A DNA stretch of 64,000 bases from Palsa-504 sp963739135. GTDB lineage: Bacteria; Actinomycetota; Actinomycetes; Streptosporangiales; Streptosporangiaceae. The translations under genes and the position numbers were made by a program. The notes beneath the pieces were generated by a model. It had not been told where the DNA came from and searched no databases. It worked only from the letters and a program-made list of their open reading frames with translations. The stretch is from the NCBI GenBank assembly GCA_963739135.1, contig CAVTZG010000007.1, positions 248,001 to 312,000 of the forward strand. The letters run 5' to 3'. Below, one piece after another: positions 44,604-53,432 of the stretch. Each line of letters begins with the position of its first letter. The stretch's first letter is position 1.

Positions 44604-46353
44604 AGCCTGCAGATGATTAACACGCTGTCTTGATCTCTGGCGGCACGGTGATTCCCTCGGCGGCCGCGAGGCTGTAAAGGTCGTCCAGGCTGGCGAGCCG
44701 GTGCGGGCCGGGCTGGATGGCGTGTCCGGCCTGGTCCAGGAGCTGGCGGATGTCGCGGATGCGCTTGTTGATCGTCTCGGGCCGGACGCTGAGCAGGGCG
44801 GCGATGGCGACCTGGGGCAGGCCGAGGCGCTGGTGGAGGACGGTGGCCAGGAGCCGGTCGGCGAGGGTCAGGACGGGGCGGCGGCCGACCCCGGGAGCGA
44901 TCAGCCGGGGACGGTGACCGCGGCGCTTGTCCAGGCCGGCTTCCCGCTGCTGGTCGTGGAGTGTCATCAGCGTGGTGATCAGGGCGTCCCATCGCTGGGC
45001 CGGCAGCCCGGTCAGGGCCGGGTGGCATAGCCAGGCCAGGTCGGGACTGGGCTGGTCGAAGGCGTCAGGAGCGCCGGCGGCCTGGTCGTATGCCTCGGGG
45101 TGCAGGGTGTAGTTCCAGTCGCCGTGCCAGTCGTGGCGGGTCAGCGGCAGGGCGTCCATCTGCCGGTCGCTGATCTTGACCCCGGTGTCGTAGGAGCTGG
45201 TGTCCAGTTCGGCGCGCACCCGCAGCCCGGTGCGGGTCGTGGTCGCGGCGATGGTCTGCACGATGACCTCGTGGCTGGTCAGCGGCCGACCCCGCCAGTT
45301 CATCGTGATGTGGGAGAACAGCCGGTGCTCGACCTTGTTCCACTTCGACGTCCCGGGCGGGAAGTGGCAGCAGGTGATCTCCAGCCCGGTCTCCACCGCC
45401 AGCGCGGCCAGCTCGGCCTTCCACGCGCGGGTGCGGTAGCCGTTAGAGCCGCCCGCGTCCGCGGTGATCAGCAGCCGCCGGGCCCGCGGGTACTCGCCGC
45501 GGCCAGCCGCCGTCCACCAGCGGCGGACCGACTCGACGGCGAACGCGGCGGTGTCATGGTCGGTGCCGACCGACACCCAGCCCGCGTTCGCGGTCAGGTC
45601 ATACACCCCGTACGGCACCGCCTTGCCCACGCTGTCCCCGGGGAAGTCATGGGTCCGGGTGGCCGCAGGCTGGCCCTCGGGCCGCCATTGGCGGCCCGCG
45701 TTCTTGAACTCGCCGACCAGCTCCTTCTTCTTGGTGTCCACGCTGATCACCGGGTCCGCGGTGCCCTGATGGGCCTTGACCTGCTCGTTGATGTACCGGA
45801 ACTGCGCATCGCGGTCCGGGTGCCGCTGGCCCTCGATGGTCTTGGCGTTGCCCTGCAGGCTGAACCCCTCCTCCCGCAGCAGGTCACCCACGGTGTCCGC
45901 ACCCACCCGGTGACCTTGGCGGGTCAGCTCATCCGCCAGGTTGCGGGTCGACTTCACCGTCCACCGCAGCGGCGACATCGGATCACCCCGCTCCTCCGGC
46001 TCGACCAGGGCCAGCAGCGCCGGGCGCAGCCCCGGATCCAGATCGGCGGCCCGCTTGCGGCCGCCGCCCGGCCGGCGGGCCCGGCCCAGCGGCTCCGCCC
46101 CGGAATCCAGCTCATCGACTCCCAGCGACACCGTGGCCTCGCGGACCCCGGCGGCCCGGGCCACCAGCCGGATCCCGCCATGCCCCAGCGCCCGGGCCTC
46201 GGCCCCCAGCAGCAACCGCCGCTGCCGCTCATCCAGATGCGGGAAGATCGCCTGAAACTTCGCCGCCAGCACCTGCCGGGTTTCCTCCATAGCGCCCATA
46301 CCACACCAATGTGCCAGACTCTGGGAAGCTACGGCTTATTTTTCTGCAGGCTC
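44603..46353 (-). mobile_element. ISAzo13-like insertion sequence
   Basis: Inverted ends GAGCCTGCAGA (44603) and TCTGCAGGCTC (46353), with TTA at 44600-44602 and 46354-46356 as a 3-bp target duplication. It inserted exactly at the sigma stop codon, between sigma copy 2 and the oxidoreductase operon. Confidence 0.87.
44617..46299 (-). CDS. ISAzo13-family transposase
   Basis: The 560-aa protein opens M-G-A-M-E-E-T-R-Q-V-L-A-A-K-F and contains the family blocks W-T-V-K-S-T-R-N-L-A-D-E-L, V-I-S-V-D-T-K-K-K-E-L-V-G (Asp), L-I-T-A-D-A-G-G-S-N-G (Asp), and F-P-P-G-T-S-K-W-N-K-V-E-H-R-L-F (Glu), plus a C-terminal HTH-like extension (L-L-S-V-R-P-E-T-I-N-K-R). An ATG nine bases downstream (M-E-E-T-R) could also start it. 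No internal lesion is visible, so it may be functional. Confidence 0.92.
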   Translation of the reverse strand: MGAMEETRQVLAAKFQAIFPHLDERQRRLLLGAEARALGHGGIRLVARAAGVREATVSLGVDELDSGAEPLGRARRPGGGRKRAADLDPGLRPALLALVEPEERGDPMSPLRWTVKSTRNLADELTRQGHRVGADTVGDLLREEGFSLQGNAKTIEGQRHPDRDAQFRYINEQVKAHQGTADPVISVDTKKKELVGEFKNAGRQWRPEGQPAATRTHDFPGDSVGKAVPYGVYDLTANAGWVSVGTDHDTAAFAVESVRRWWTAAGRGEYPRARRLLITADAGGSNGYRTRAWKAELAALAVETGLEITCCHFPPGTSKWNKVEHRLFSHITMNWRGRPLTSHEVIVQTIAATTTRTGLRVRAELDTSSYDTGVKISDRQMDALPLTRHDWHGDWNYTLHPEAYDQAAGAPDAFDQPSPDLAWLCHPALTGLPAQRWDALITTLMTLHDQQREAGLDKRRGHRPRLIAPGVGRRPVLTLADRLLATVLHQRLGLPQVAIAALLSVRPETINKRIRDIRQLLDQAGHAIQPGPHRLASLDDLYSLAAAEGITVPPEIKTAC

Positions 46354-46470
46354 TTAACCGGCTCCCTTTGGGTGCCTGGAACCTGCCGGGACGGGCGGGT
46401 ACTTGAGCAAGCCCGGAGACGGTCACGAGCATGCCGTACGGGCCAGCTTCTTGACGGGCGCGGCGTTCTA

Positions 46471-46484
46471 AGCGATTCCTTTCC
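46471..46484 (+). promoter_or_regulatory. AGCGATTCCTTTCC element upstream of quinone oxidoreductase
   Basis: The first part of a ~105-bp block that is homologous to the DNA upstream of the GDSL hydrolase gene (36379 leftward), including GGGTGTAGGCAGG and AAGGAAACCGAT, down to the first codons. Best-supported copy of the candidate sigma-controlled promoter. Confidence 0.55.
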
Positions 46485-46553
46485 CGTTCTCGCCGGGTCT
46501 TCCCGGGTGTAGGCAGGCCCGCCCTCGATCACGCAAGCTAAGGAAGGAAACCG

Positions 46554-47558
46554 ATGGCCATGAGCATCCCTGCTACCATGTGCGCCCTGCAGCAGACGTC
46601 CCTGAACGGCCCGCAAAACCTGCGCCTGATCACCGACGCGCCCGTACCGAGCCCGGGCCCGGGTGAGGTCCTGATCCGGGTCACCGCCGCCGGCGTCAAC
46701 TTCGTCGACATCTCGCAGGCCCGCGGCACATTCGCAGGCGGCCCGCAGCCGCCGTACCTGGCGGGCATCGAGGGCGCCGGTGAAGTCACCGCCGTCGGCG
46801 AGGCGGTGACCGGCCTGGAGCCCGGCGCCCACGTCATCGGCGTCGGCATCACAGGCGGCGCCTTCGCCGAGTACATGGTGCTGCCTGCGGCCGCGGCGGT
46901 CCCCGTGCCGGCAGGCTGGGCCGACGAGCAGGCACTTGGCCTGGTCGTGAACTGGCCGACCGCGCTGGCGGCGCTCAAGCCGCTGGGCCGCATCGCCGCA
47001 GGGCAGACCGTCCTGATCCACGCCGCGGCCGGCGCGACCGGCCAGGCCGCGGTCAAGATGGCCAAGCACTACGGCGCGACGGTCATCGCCACCGCCTCGC
47101 CGCGCAAGCACGAGGTGGTACGGGCACTAGGCGCCAACCACGTCATCGACTCCCGCGGCGCCGACCTCGCCGCCGAGGTCCTGCGACTGACCGGCGGCGC
47201 GGGCGCCGACCTGGTACTGGAGTCGGTCGGCGGCGCCACCCTCGACGCCAGCCTGGCCGCGGCCAAGCGGGTCACCGGCCGGGTCGTCGTCTACGGCGTA
47301 GTCGGCGGGCAAGCCGCGATCACCAACTGGGAGCTGGTCTACAAGCACCAGATCCACATCATCGGCCTGAACATCGGCATCCTGATCCAGGCCGCACAGC
47401 AGATCTTCGGCGAGGTCATGGGTGAGATGTTCGGGCTCCTCGCGGCCGGCGTGCTCGGCCCCGGCCAGCCCACCACCTATGCGCTGGCCGACGGGCCGAA
47501 AGCGCTTACCGAACTGGAAGCGCGGGCCACCGTCGGCAAACTGGCCCTGCTGCCCTGA
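46554..47558 (+). CDS. NADPH:quinone oxidoreductase-like MDR protein, copy 2
   Basis: 334 residues with the zinc-free quinone oxidoreductase pattern: G-P-G-E-V-L-I-R-V-T-A-A-G-V-N-F-V-D (no catalytic-zinc Cys), Y-L-A-G-I-E-G-A-G-E-V, the NADPH motif H-A-A-A-G-A-T-G-Q-A-A-V-K-M-A and Y-G-A-T-V-I-A-T-A. ATG 46554 or, matching the GDSL gene's start, ATG 46560 may be used; AAGGAAGGAAACCG precedes both. It is 65 nt upstream of the EthD-like gene and likely co-transcribed. Likely reduces quinones or activated alkenes, perhaps in an oxidative or electrophile response. Confidence 0.93.
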   Translation: MAMSIPATMCALQQTSLNGPQNLRLITDAPVPSPGPGEVLIRVTAAGVNFVDISQARGTFAGGPQPPYLAGIEGAGEVTAVGEAVTGLEPGAHVIGVGITGGAFAEYMVLPAAAAVPVPAGWADEQALGLVVNWPTALAALKPLGRIAAGQTVLIHAAAGATGQAAVKMAKHYGATVIATASPRKHEVVRALGANHVIDSRGADLAAEVLRLTGGAGADLVLESVGGATLDASLAAAKRVTGRVVVYGVVGGQAAITNWELVYKHQIHIIGLNIGILIQAAQQIFGEVMGEMFGLLAAGVLGPGQPTTYALADGPKALTELEARATVGKLALLP

Positions 47559-47622
47559 GAAACCCCTAGCGCCGAGCCGGTGAGGCCGCACACCGGAGGT
47601 TCCCAGACAGGAGTTGAAACAG

Positions 47623-47964
47623 ATGACCACAACCGTGGACCCGGCCGCTAAGCCGAAGGCGCGATTCGTCGTGATGTACGACACCCCCTCCGACGTGGAC
47701 GCGTTCGAACGTCACTACAACGATGTCCACATTCCGTTGGCGAAACAGTATCCAGGCCTGCGTCGTTACACGCGCAGTCATCAGCCGGCAGTCGTGATCG
47801 GCGAGCCGTGCTATATGGTCGTGATGCTGGACTGGGACGATATGGCTGCGCTGGAAGCCGCGCTCGGGTCTGAGGCCGGCCAGCGCACCGCCGAGGATGC
47901 CACGGCGAACCTGACCTGCTACGCGACCTTCCGTGGCATGATCCTACAGCTCGACGAGGTCTGA
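47623..47964 (+). CDS. EthD-like stress protein, copy 2
   Basis: ATG 47623 follows AGGAG at 9-nt spacing and gives 113 residues: A-R-F-V-V-M-Y-D-T-P-S-D-V-D-A-F-E-R-H-Y-N-D-V-H-I-P-L-A, the EthD ferredoxin-like dimeric fold, ending T-C-Y-A-T-F-R-G-M-I. EthD-type proteins assist ring-cleaving or oxygen-using enzymes or act as small monooxygenases. It follows the quinone oxidoreductase and is duplicated with it (42243), supporting a joint function. Confidence 0.87.
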   Translation: MTTTVDPAAKPKARFVVMYDTPSDVDAFERHYNDVHIPLAKQYPGLRRYTRSHQPAVVIGEPCYMVVMLDWDDMAALEAALGSEAGQRTAEDATANLTCYATFRGMILQLDEV

Positions 47965-48090
47965 TCGGCCAGGCCAACTCGAGGGTGGACCGCGCTGGCG
48001 GCACGGTCGCCCGTCCACTTACGTCCGTGGGCTCCGCAACACAGCGCCCTACAGCGCTACAAGGTGACACGCCACGGGACAGAGCAGAAG

Positions 48091-48126
48091 CGGCCCGCTA
48101 GCCGAGAATCCGCAGCTAGCGGGCCG
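48091..48126. terminator. Perfect 12-bp inverted repeat after the oxidoreductase/EthD operon
   Basis: CGGCCCGCTAGC (48091-48102) and its complement (48115-48126) enclose a 12-nt loop, 127 bp after the EthD stop. The stem is very stable and likely ends transcription of this operon, although no T-run follows. Confidence 0.5.
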
Positions 48127-48380
48127 TTCGGCGTCGGCCTTAGCCTGGCGGCCAACCTCGCCCAGGCCCAGCCGACCGCGTGGGGCCGCGTCGTGGCCGC
48201 CGTCCGGTCCGGCGCGTTCCTGGTCGCGGTCTCCATGATCGAGCGCCGCCCCCGCCCGCCGTGCCGCCGACGAGGACGGCGGCGCGGGCCGTCGGTGGCT
48301 TGACCGCACCGGTACCGGGTTGTCTGGCTGTCCGCGCACAACCTCACGTGCCGCCTGGGTACACGGGATCGGCGCCCAGA

Positions 48381-48713
48381 ATGTCGGTTCGGGCACGGCA
48401 TCGGGCGGCCACGCTGACGACCAGATTTCCGTGCATATTGGCGGCTCGGGTGCCGGAGTTGGTTGCCGAGGTCTACTCGATCGTCCAAGGCTGGCGGCCA
48501 TCGGCCGCAACAGTGCAGCGATGGGAGCGGCGTCCAGAGAGAATCCCAGTCTGGGCAGCTGTTATGGCCGCCGCCGGCTTCGCCACCGTACCGGCCTTCC
48601 GCGCGCTTACTCTGCTGGGCAAGGGCGCCCGGATAATGGACCTTGCCTACAGCATGAGGCATATAGGACAGATGGCGCGGCGCATGGACCTGCCCCGTGC
48701 TTGGTGGTATTAG
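48381..48713 (+). CDS. Hypothetical protein, uncertain
   Basis: From ATG 48381 a 110-aa frame reads P-E-L-V-A-E-V-Y-S-I-V-Q-G-W-R-P-S-A-A-T-V-Q-R-W-E-R-R-P, then a hydrophobic segment (V-W-A-A-V-M-A-A-A-G-F-A-T-V-P-A-F). Another frame just upstream (48129-48240; G-L-S-L-A-A-N-L-A-Q-A-Q) vaguely recalls a plasmid-type DUF2637 membrane protein. Both may be remnants of an integrated plasmid. Not confident that either is expressed. Confidence 0.3.
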   Translation: MSVRARHRAATLTTRFPCILAARVPELVAEVYSIVQGWRPSAATVQRWERRPERIPVWAAVMAAAGFATVPAFRALTLLGKGARIMDLAYSMRHIGQMARRMDLPRAWWY

Positions 48714-48753
48714 CGGGGGGCGCTGGCTAGAGTTATCCGGCTTAGCTTAGGAT

Positions 48754-50503
48754 GTAGCTATTCAGCCTGAGTGATCGATGGTGCGGTTGTTGCTGGCGGG
48801 CGAGGGCTGGATGGTTACGCGAAGCCGGCCCGGCGTGTCGAATTGATAACTGTCGGCCGGCTGTGGTGGAGTGCGGCGTGTGTCCGGTACGCCGCGTGTG
48901 CCCGCATCTGATGAGGTGGCGTGGCTGCGTGTGCGGGTCGCGGAGCTGGAGGAAGTTAACGCGCGGCTGCGCGAGGCGGCCGCGGCCCGCGATGAGCTGG
49001 CCGCCGCGCAGCTGGCCGCGCGGGACGCGCAGATCGCGGCGCTGGCCGCGCTGGTAGAGGAACTGCGGCGGCGTCTGGATAAGGACTCCTCGACGTCGTC
49101 GAAGCCGCCGTCATCGGACAGCCCGTATACGAAGAAGCCGCGGGACCGGTCGCTGCGCGGCAGGTCCGGGCGCAGGCCGGGCAAGCAGCCCGGCGCGCAG
49201 TCCTCGACGCTGAAGCAGTCACCCCATCCCGGCGAGACGGTGTTGTGCGGGCCGGCCGCGTGCGGCTGCTGCGGGCATGACCTGACCGGCGAGCCGGTGC
49301 TGGGCACGGTGCAGAAACGGCAGGTGTTCGAGGCGTCGCCGCCTCCGCCGCCGGTGGTGACCGAGTACCAGGTTGCGGCGAAATGCTGCCCGGCGTGCGG
49401 GGAGATCTCGGTCGGGCTGGCACCGGCCGGGGTGACCGGGCGGGTGCAGTACGGGCCGGGAGTGCACGCGAAGGCGGCGCTGGCGGTCTGCGCGCACTAC
49501 CTGCCGGTCGCCCGCGCCGCCCGGCTGGTCGCCGCGCTGACCGGGGTGAACGTCTCGGCCGGGTTCGTGGCCGGCGTCCGGGGCAAGGCCGCCCGGCTGC
49601 TGGCGCCGTTCATGGACCGGGTCCGGGAGCTGCTGCCTGCCGCCCCGGTGCTGTACGCCGACGAGACCCCCGCCCGGGCCGCCGGGAAACTGCACTACGT
49701 GCACGTAGCGTGCACCGAGTTCCTCACCGTGATGCACACCGGCGACCGGACCAGCGAAGCCATCGACGCCGGCGGCATCCTGCCCGGCTACCCGGGCACC
49801 ATCGTCCGCGACGGCTACAAGGGGTATGAGCACCTCACCGATGCGCTGCACGCCTGGTGCGGCGCGCACGGGCTGCGCGACCTGGCCGGGCTGTACCGCT
49901 TCGACCCCGAAGGCCAGATCTGGGCCCGGTCGATGGCTGACCTGCTCATCGACGCCAACGCCAGGGCCACCGCCGCCCGCAGCGCCGGCCGGGCCAGCCT
50001 CAGCGACGCCGACCTCACCGGCATCCGGTCCTGGTACCGCGGCGCCGTCGCCAAGGGCATCGCCGGCAACCAGCACAAGCGCACCCAGATGGCCAAAGAC
50101 GGGCTGCGGCTGGCCCGCCGGTTCCGCGACCACGAGGACATGATCCTCCGCTTCGCCACCAACCTGACCGTCGGATTCACTTCAAATCAGGCCGAACGCG
50201 ACATCCGCCCGGTCAAGGTCCAGCAGCGCACCTCCGGCGGGACCTGGCGCACCCTGCTCGGCCTGGCGGACTTCGCGATCGTCCAGTCCTACCTGTCCAC
50301 CGCCGCCAAATGGGGCATCGACGCCCTCGACGCCCTCGACCTGCTATTCACCGACGGCCCCTGGCTCCCGCCCGCAACCGCGCCCCCATAGCACCGCGGC
50401 GGACCGCCGCCCCCACCACGCACACCCGCCGACGAGCGCACCCCACGTCAGCGGGCAATCTCGCGCGTCCGCAATGAAGGCCCGACTCAGACTGAATAGC
50501 TAC
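48754..50503 (+). mobile_element. IS66-family insertion sequence with 8-bp target duplication
   Basis: Inverted ends GTAGCTATTCAG (48754) and CTGAATAGCTAC (50503), each flanked by CTTAGGAT (48746-48753 and 50504-50511), the 8-bp duplication typical of IS66. Only the transposase gene is present; the small tnpA/tnpB helpers of many IS66 elements are absent. Confidence 0.92.
48880..50391 (+). CDS. IS66-family transposase (TnpC)
   Basis: From GTG 48880 (M-S-G-T-P-R-V-P-A-S-D-E-V-A-W-L) about 503 residues: an N-terminal coiled coil with L-R-R-R-L-D-K-D-S-S-T-S-S-K-P-P-S-S-D, a zinc region (C-G-C-C-G-H-D and C-C-P-A-C-G-E), the DDE core V-L-Y-A-D-E-T-P-A-R, V-R-D-G-Y-K-G-Y and S-N-Q-A-E-R-D-I-R-P-V-K-V. 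The frame is intact and both IS ends are perfect, so this looks like a recently arrived, possibly active copy. Confidence 0.93.
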   Translation: MSGTPRVPASDEVAWLRVRVAELEEVNARLREAAAARDELAAAQLAARDAQIAALAALVEELRRRLDKDSSTSSKPPSSDSPYTKKPRDRSLRGRSGRRPGKQPGAQSSTLKQSPHPGETVLCGPAACGCCGHDLTGEPVLGTVQKRQVFEASPPPPPVVTEYQVAAKCCPACGEISVGLAPAGVTGRVQYGPGVHAKAALAVCAHYLPVARAARLVAALTGVNVSAGFVAGVRGKAARLLAPFMDRVRELLPAAPVLYADETPARAAGKLHYVHVACTEFLTVMHTGDRTSEAIDAGGILPGYPGTIVRDGYKGYEHLTDALHAWCGAHGLRDLAGLYRFDPEGQIWARSMADLLIDANARATAARSAGRASLSDADLTGIRSWYRGAVAKGIAGNQHKRTQMAKDGLRLARRFRDHEDMILRFATNLTVGFTSNQAERDIRPVKVQQRTSGGTWRTLLGLADFAIVQSYLSTAAKWGIDALDALDLLFTDGPWLPPATAPP

Positions 50504-50511
50504 CTTAGGAT

Positions 50512-51048
50512 GCCTGCTGGTATGGCGTCGGAGTAGATCGGGCAGAGATACGAGCTAGAGACTGATCAGCTGGATCTGCATTGCCGTACATAGGACGTGT
50601 ATCAATCGAGGGCACGCGAATATTGGACGATTTACATGCTTGGTTGCGCTGCCAGATACAGCGCAGAACATCCAGTTATGCGACTCCATGAACTGCGGAG
50701 AACTAAACAGGAAAACCACGCAGAACGGCGGATCCGGCGTGCCTGGAAGCGGGCCTGCCTGACAGGGCCGTGACGCTCGGTGACAGGACGCTTGCCGTCG
50801 GGCGAAAGTTCCACGGCGTGGACGCCCTTGACTATGGCCCGTATTCGCTGCATGCCTGGTACCGGCCGTGCGGCGACGATAGCCGTCTGGTCCCGCCGGC
50901 CGCTGGCCGGCCATTGGCTTGCAATCCGGACCTGCCAGCACCCGCCGTGAGCGAGGTGCCGGACAGCATCGCCGGGCATCCTGGCAGGGTGGCCCGGGAC
51001 GGCCGCCGGCAGGCCGCAGGTGGCCACGCTTGGACTTTCCGCTGGGGC
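50512..51048. other. Non-coding stretch between IS66 and the dehydrogenase gene
   Basis: A less GC-rich segment (50540-50700) then GC-rich DNA. No frame is protein-like on either strand and no RNA gene or repeat is recognisable. Confidence 0.4.
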
Positions 51049-52191
51049 TTACATCCGGGTGTGCGGGAACTCGGCGGAGCGCCGCTGGAATGAAAGAATC
51101 TTCGGATTGCGGATCACGCCGTTGCGGATCTCGATCGCCCGGCGGATGGTCTGGTCGCGGTCCCAGGCGCCGGGCCCGTCCATCACGGTATGCAGGTGCG
51201 GGATCAGCGCCTCGCTGATCTCCCAGGTGGCGGAGTTCCATAGGTAGGACGGGCTGTGGTCGACTCCGTAATAGTTCATTGCCTCGCCGACGGCGAACAT
51301 CGGCTCCGCGAACGAGGTGGGCCGCGCCCACTCAAAGCCCATGCCCTCGTCGCAGGACACATCGACGAACAGGCTGCCGGGCGCGAACAGCCGCAGCTCG
51401 TCACGGGTGATGAACATTAGCGGCGCGTCGGTGTCCTGCAGCACGCAGTTGACGACGATGTCGTGCTGGGCGAGGAACTCTGCGATCGGCGCCGGGCCGC
51501 CCGGCGTCAGCACCACGATCCGTGCCGGGTCTTCAGCGGCGGGCTCGAAATGGACCATGCGGACCGACGGGATGGGCGAGGCGACGGCAGGCACGTTGCG
51601 GTGGGTCAGCACGGTCACGTCGGAGATCCCGAGCGCCGTCAGCGCGGTGACCGCCCCGCGGGCGGTCGCGCCGAAGCTGATCACGGCGGCCCGGACGCGC
51701 CGCCCGTACGTCCCGGTCGTGCCCAGCAGCTGCAGGGACTGCAGCACTGAGCAGTAGCCCGCGAGTTCGTTGTTCATGTGGAAGACGTGCACGCCAAAGC
51801 TGCCGTCAGCTGTCCAGTAGTTCATTGCCTCCCATGCGATCACGGTCAGCCGGAGGTCGATACCCAGCTGGGTGACGGCGTAGTCCTGGACGCAGTGCGG
51901 CCAGCCCCACAGCACCTGTCCCTCCCGCAGTTCAGCGATGTCGCCTCCGGTGGGCTTGGGCAGCACGATCACGTCGCATTCCGCGATGAGTTGCTGCCGC
52001 GAACGCACGCCGGCCACCATCGGGGCGAGCTGCGCGTCAGCTATGCCGAACCGCCCGCCGTAACCGCGCTCGAGGAAGATCCGCGCTCGCAGGCCCGGTT
52101 CGATCCGGTCTAGCTGCAGTGGGTGGATCGGCAGCCGGTGCTCGTTCTCCTTGCGGGAGGTCCCGCACAAACCGAGGCTTAGCTGTTCCAT
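51049..52191 (-). CDS. Alanine dehydrogenase / N5-(carboxyethyl)ornithine synthase-like enzyme
   Basis: ATG 52191 has GGGAG five bases upstream; the longer frame above it lacks family similarity. The 380-aa protein has the AlaDH/PNT N-terminal pattern (L-C-G-T-S-R-K-E-N-E-H-R-L-P-I-H-P), a conserved V-L-P-K-P-T and G-W-P-H-C, then a Rossmann part (A-V-I-S-F-G-A-T-A-R-G-A-V-T-A-L) and M-L-F-I-T-R-D-E-L. The Lys/His pattern and length suit opine-type dehydrogenases such as CEO synthase, which reduce a keto acid onto an amino acid with NADPH. No biosynthetic partner genes flank it, so the substrate cannot be set. Confidence 0.8.
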   Translation of the reverse strand: MEQLSLGLCGTSRKENEHRLPIHPLQLDRIEPGLRARIFLERGYGGRFGIADAQLAPMVAGVRSRQQLIAECDVIVLPKPTGGDIAELREGQVLWGWPHCVQDYAVTQLGIDLRLTVIAWEAMNYWTADGSFGVHVFHMNNELAGYCSVLQSLQLLGTTGTYGRRVRAAVISFGATARGAVTALTALGISDVTVLTHRNVPAVASPIPSVRMVHFEPAAEDPARIVVLTPGGPAPIAEFLAQHDIVVNCVLQDTDAPLMFITRDELRLFAPGSLFVDVSCDEGMGFEWARPTSFAEPMFAVGEAMNYYGVDHSPSYLWNSATWEISEALIPHLHTVMDGPGAWDRDQTIRRAIEIRNGVIRNPKILSFQRRSAEFPHTRM

Positions 52192-52756
52192 CAGCACTCC
52201 CAGATCCTCCGCCGGGCGCAACAGGTACCTGACCACCATGCCGTGGCACCCAGGGCACCGGTTACTAGCGTTGCCGGAGCCTGGCCGCCTTCTCCCGCGT
52301 GCGCAGGCGGCACCGATGTCTATACCCACGGCCAGGCTCCCCGCCGAATGTAGCGTGCGCCGGCTCACCGGCCAGGTCCGGCCGGACACCATCCAGGCGA
52401 TCCCGCGGCGCTGACGTGCATTGCCGTGCCAGCGCCGGCGTGAAAGCGCGCCCGGCAGGCCCGGCCCGCCCGAGCCCTCCTGCTCAAGGCCTGCACCAGA
52501 TCATCAGCCGACGGCCCCAGATTCCCAGCATCGCTCAACCAAAAGCATGCGGCAGCGGCGAGTCTTGCGAGGAACATCGGTCCCAGGGCAGCGCCCTAAA
52601 CGCCGAACACCCTGTTCTGTCCGCGCTGGGATCGGGCCTTTCAGGAACCCGAGCCGCCCATAACGGCGGCTACGCGTGCGGATTATCGGTGACGCCGATT
52701 CGGGTTGCGGGCCTGATCGGGTTGGAGGCCTGCCCAGAACATTGCGGTCGCTGACG
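52192..52756. other. Non-coding stretch upstream of the dehydrogenase
   Basis: No convincing gene on either strand; frames here are low-complexity Pro/Arg/Ala shadows. It must hold the dehydrogenase promoter, which I cannot place. Confidence 0.4.
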
Positions 52757-53386
52757 TCACCGGGCCGCCGTAGCGAGCCACCGCTCGACGCTGCGCACAT
52801 AGGCCGGGACCAGCTGTGCCTCGGTCCGGTGGCTCAGCACCAGCGCCGCTGCCCGGGTGCGGTCGTGCCCGCGCAGCCGCAGCATCGCGTAGGCGAGCAT
52901 GGCCGAGCGGCGCCTGCCCGCGGTGCGGTGGATGAGCACCCCCGCCTGCGGCTGATCGTCCAGCACCCGCGCGGCGAAGCACGCCGCCGCCGCCCACACC
53001 GCAGGCCGCTGCGGCAGGCCGTGATCCTGCATCGGCGCGTGCACGACCCACCCGGGACCGAAGGCGCCCGCTCGGCCGCCAGCTCCCGGACCGCCGCACC
53101 TGCGCCCTGGCCGGCAGTTGACCACGTGCGTCACGCCCTGCTCAGCCAGGCGCGCCACCGCCCGGGCTGGCGGCACGCCGCTGATCGCGATGCGCTCATC
53201 CCCGAGCCAGCTCAGCACCGGACCGGTGGTATCTGGCCCGGGCACCCCACGCGAAGCGGCCAGCGTGCACGCACGCTCCGCAGCACATCCATGCCAGCCC
53301 TCCGGTGTCACCGTAATACAGCCCGGCTGACCCGCCTCCGGCACAGGCAACCAGAACACGTACCACCAGCGCGCTCGTAGTCGCAC
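52757..53386 (-). pseudogene. Dual-specificity phosphatase-like gene with lost catalytic Cys
   Basis: The fold is recognisable: G-V-T-H-V-V-N-C-R, V-V-H-A-P-M-Q-D-H-G, W-A-A-A-A-C-F-A-A-R-V-L-D, and the P-loop position reads I-H-R-T-A-G-R-R-R-S instead of I-H-C-x-A-G-x-x-R-S, so Arg154 (CGC) replaces the nucleophile Cys (TGC) by one transition. The segment C-R-P-G-R-R-C-G-G-P-G-A-G-G is also out of register: pieces R-A-Q-V-R and E-L-A-A-E-R appear in the other two frames. Either a decayed enzyme or, less likely, a catalytically dead phosphate-binding protein. Confidence 0.7.
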
Positions 53387-53432
53387 AACGTGAGAGGACG
53401 CCGGGAATCCGCATCTCCGGATCGCCGACTCT

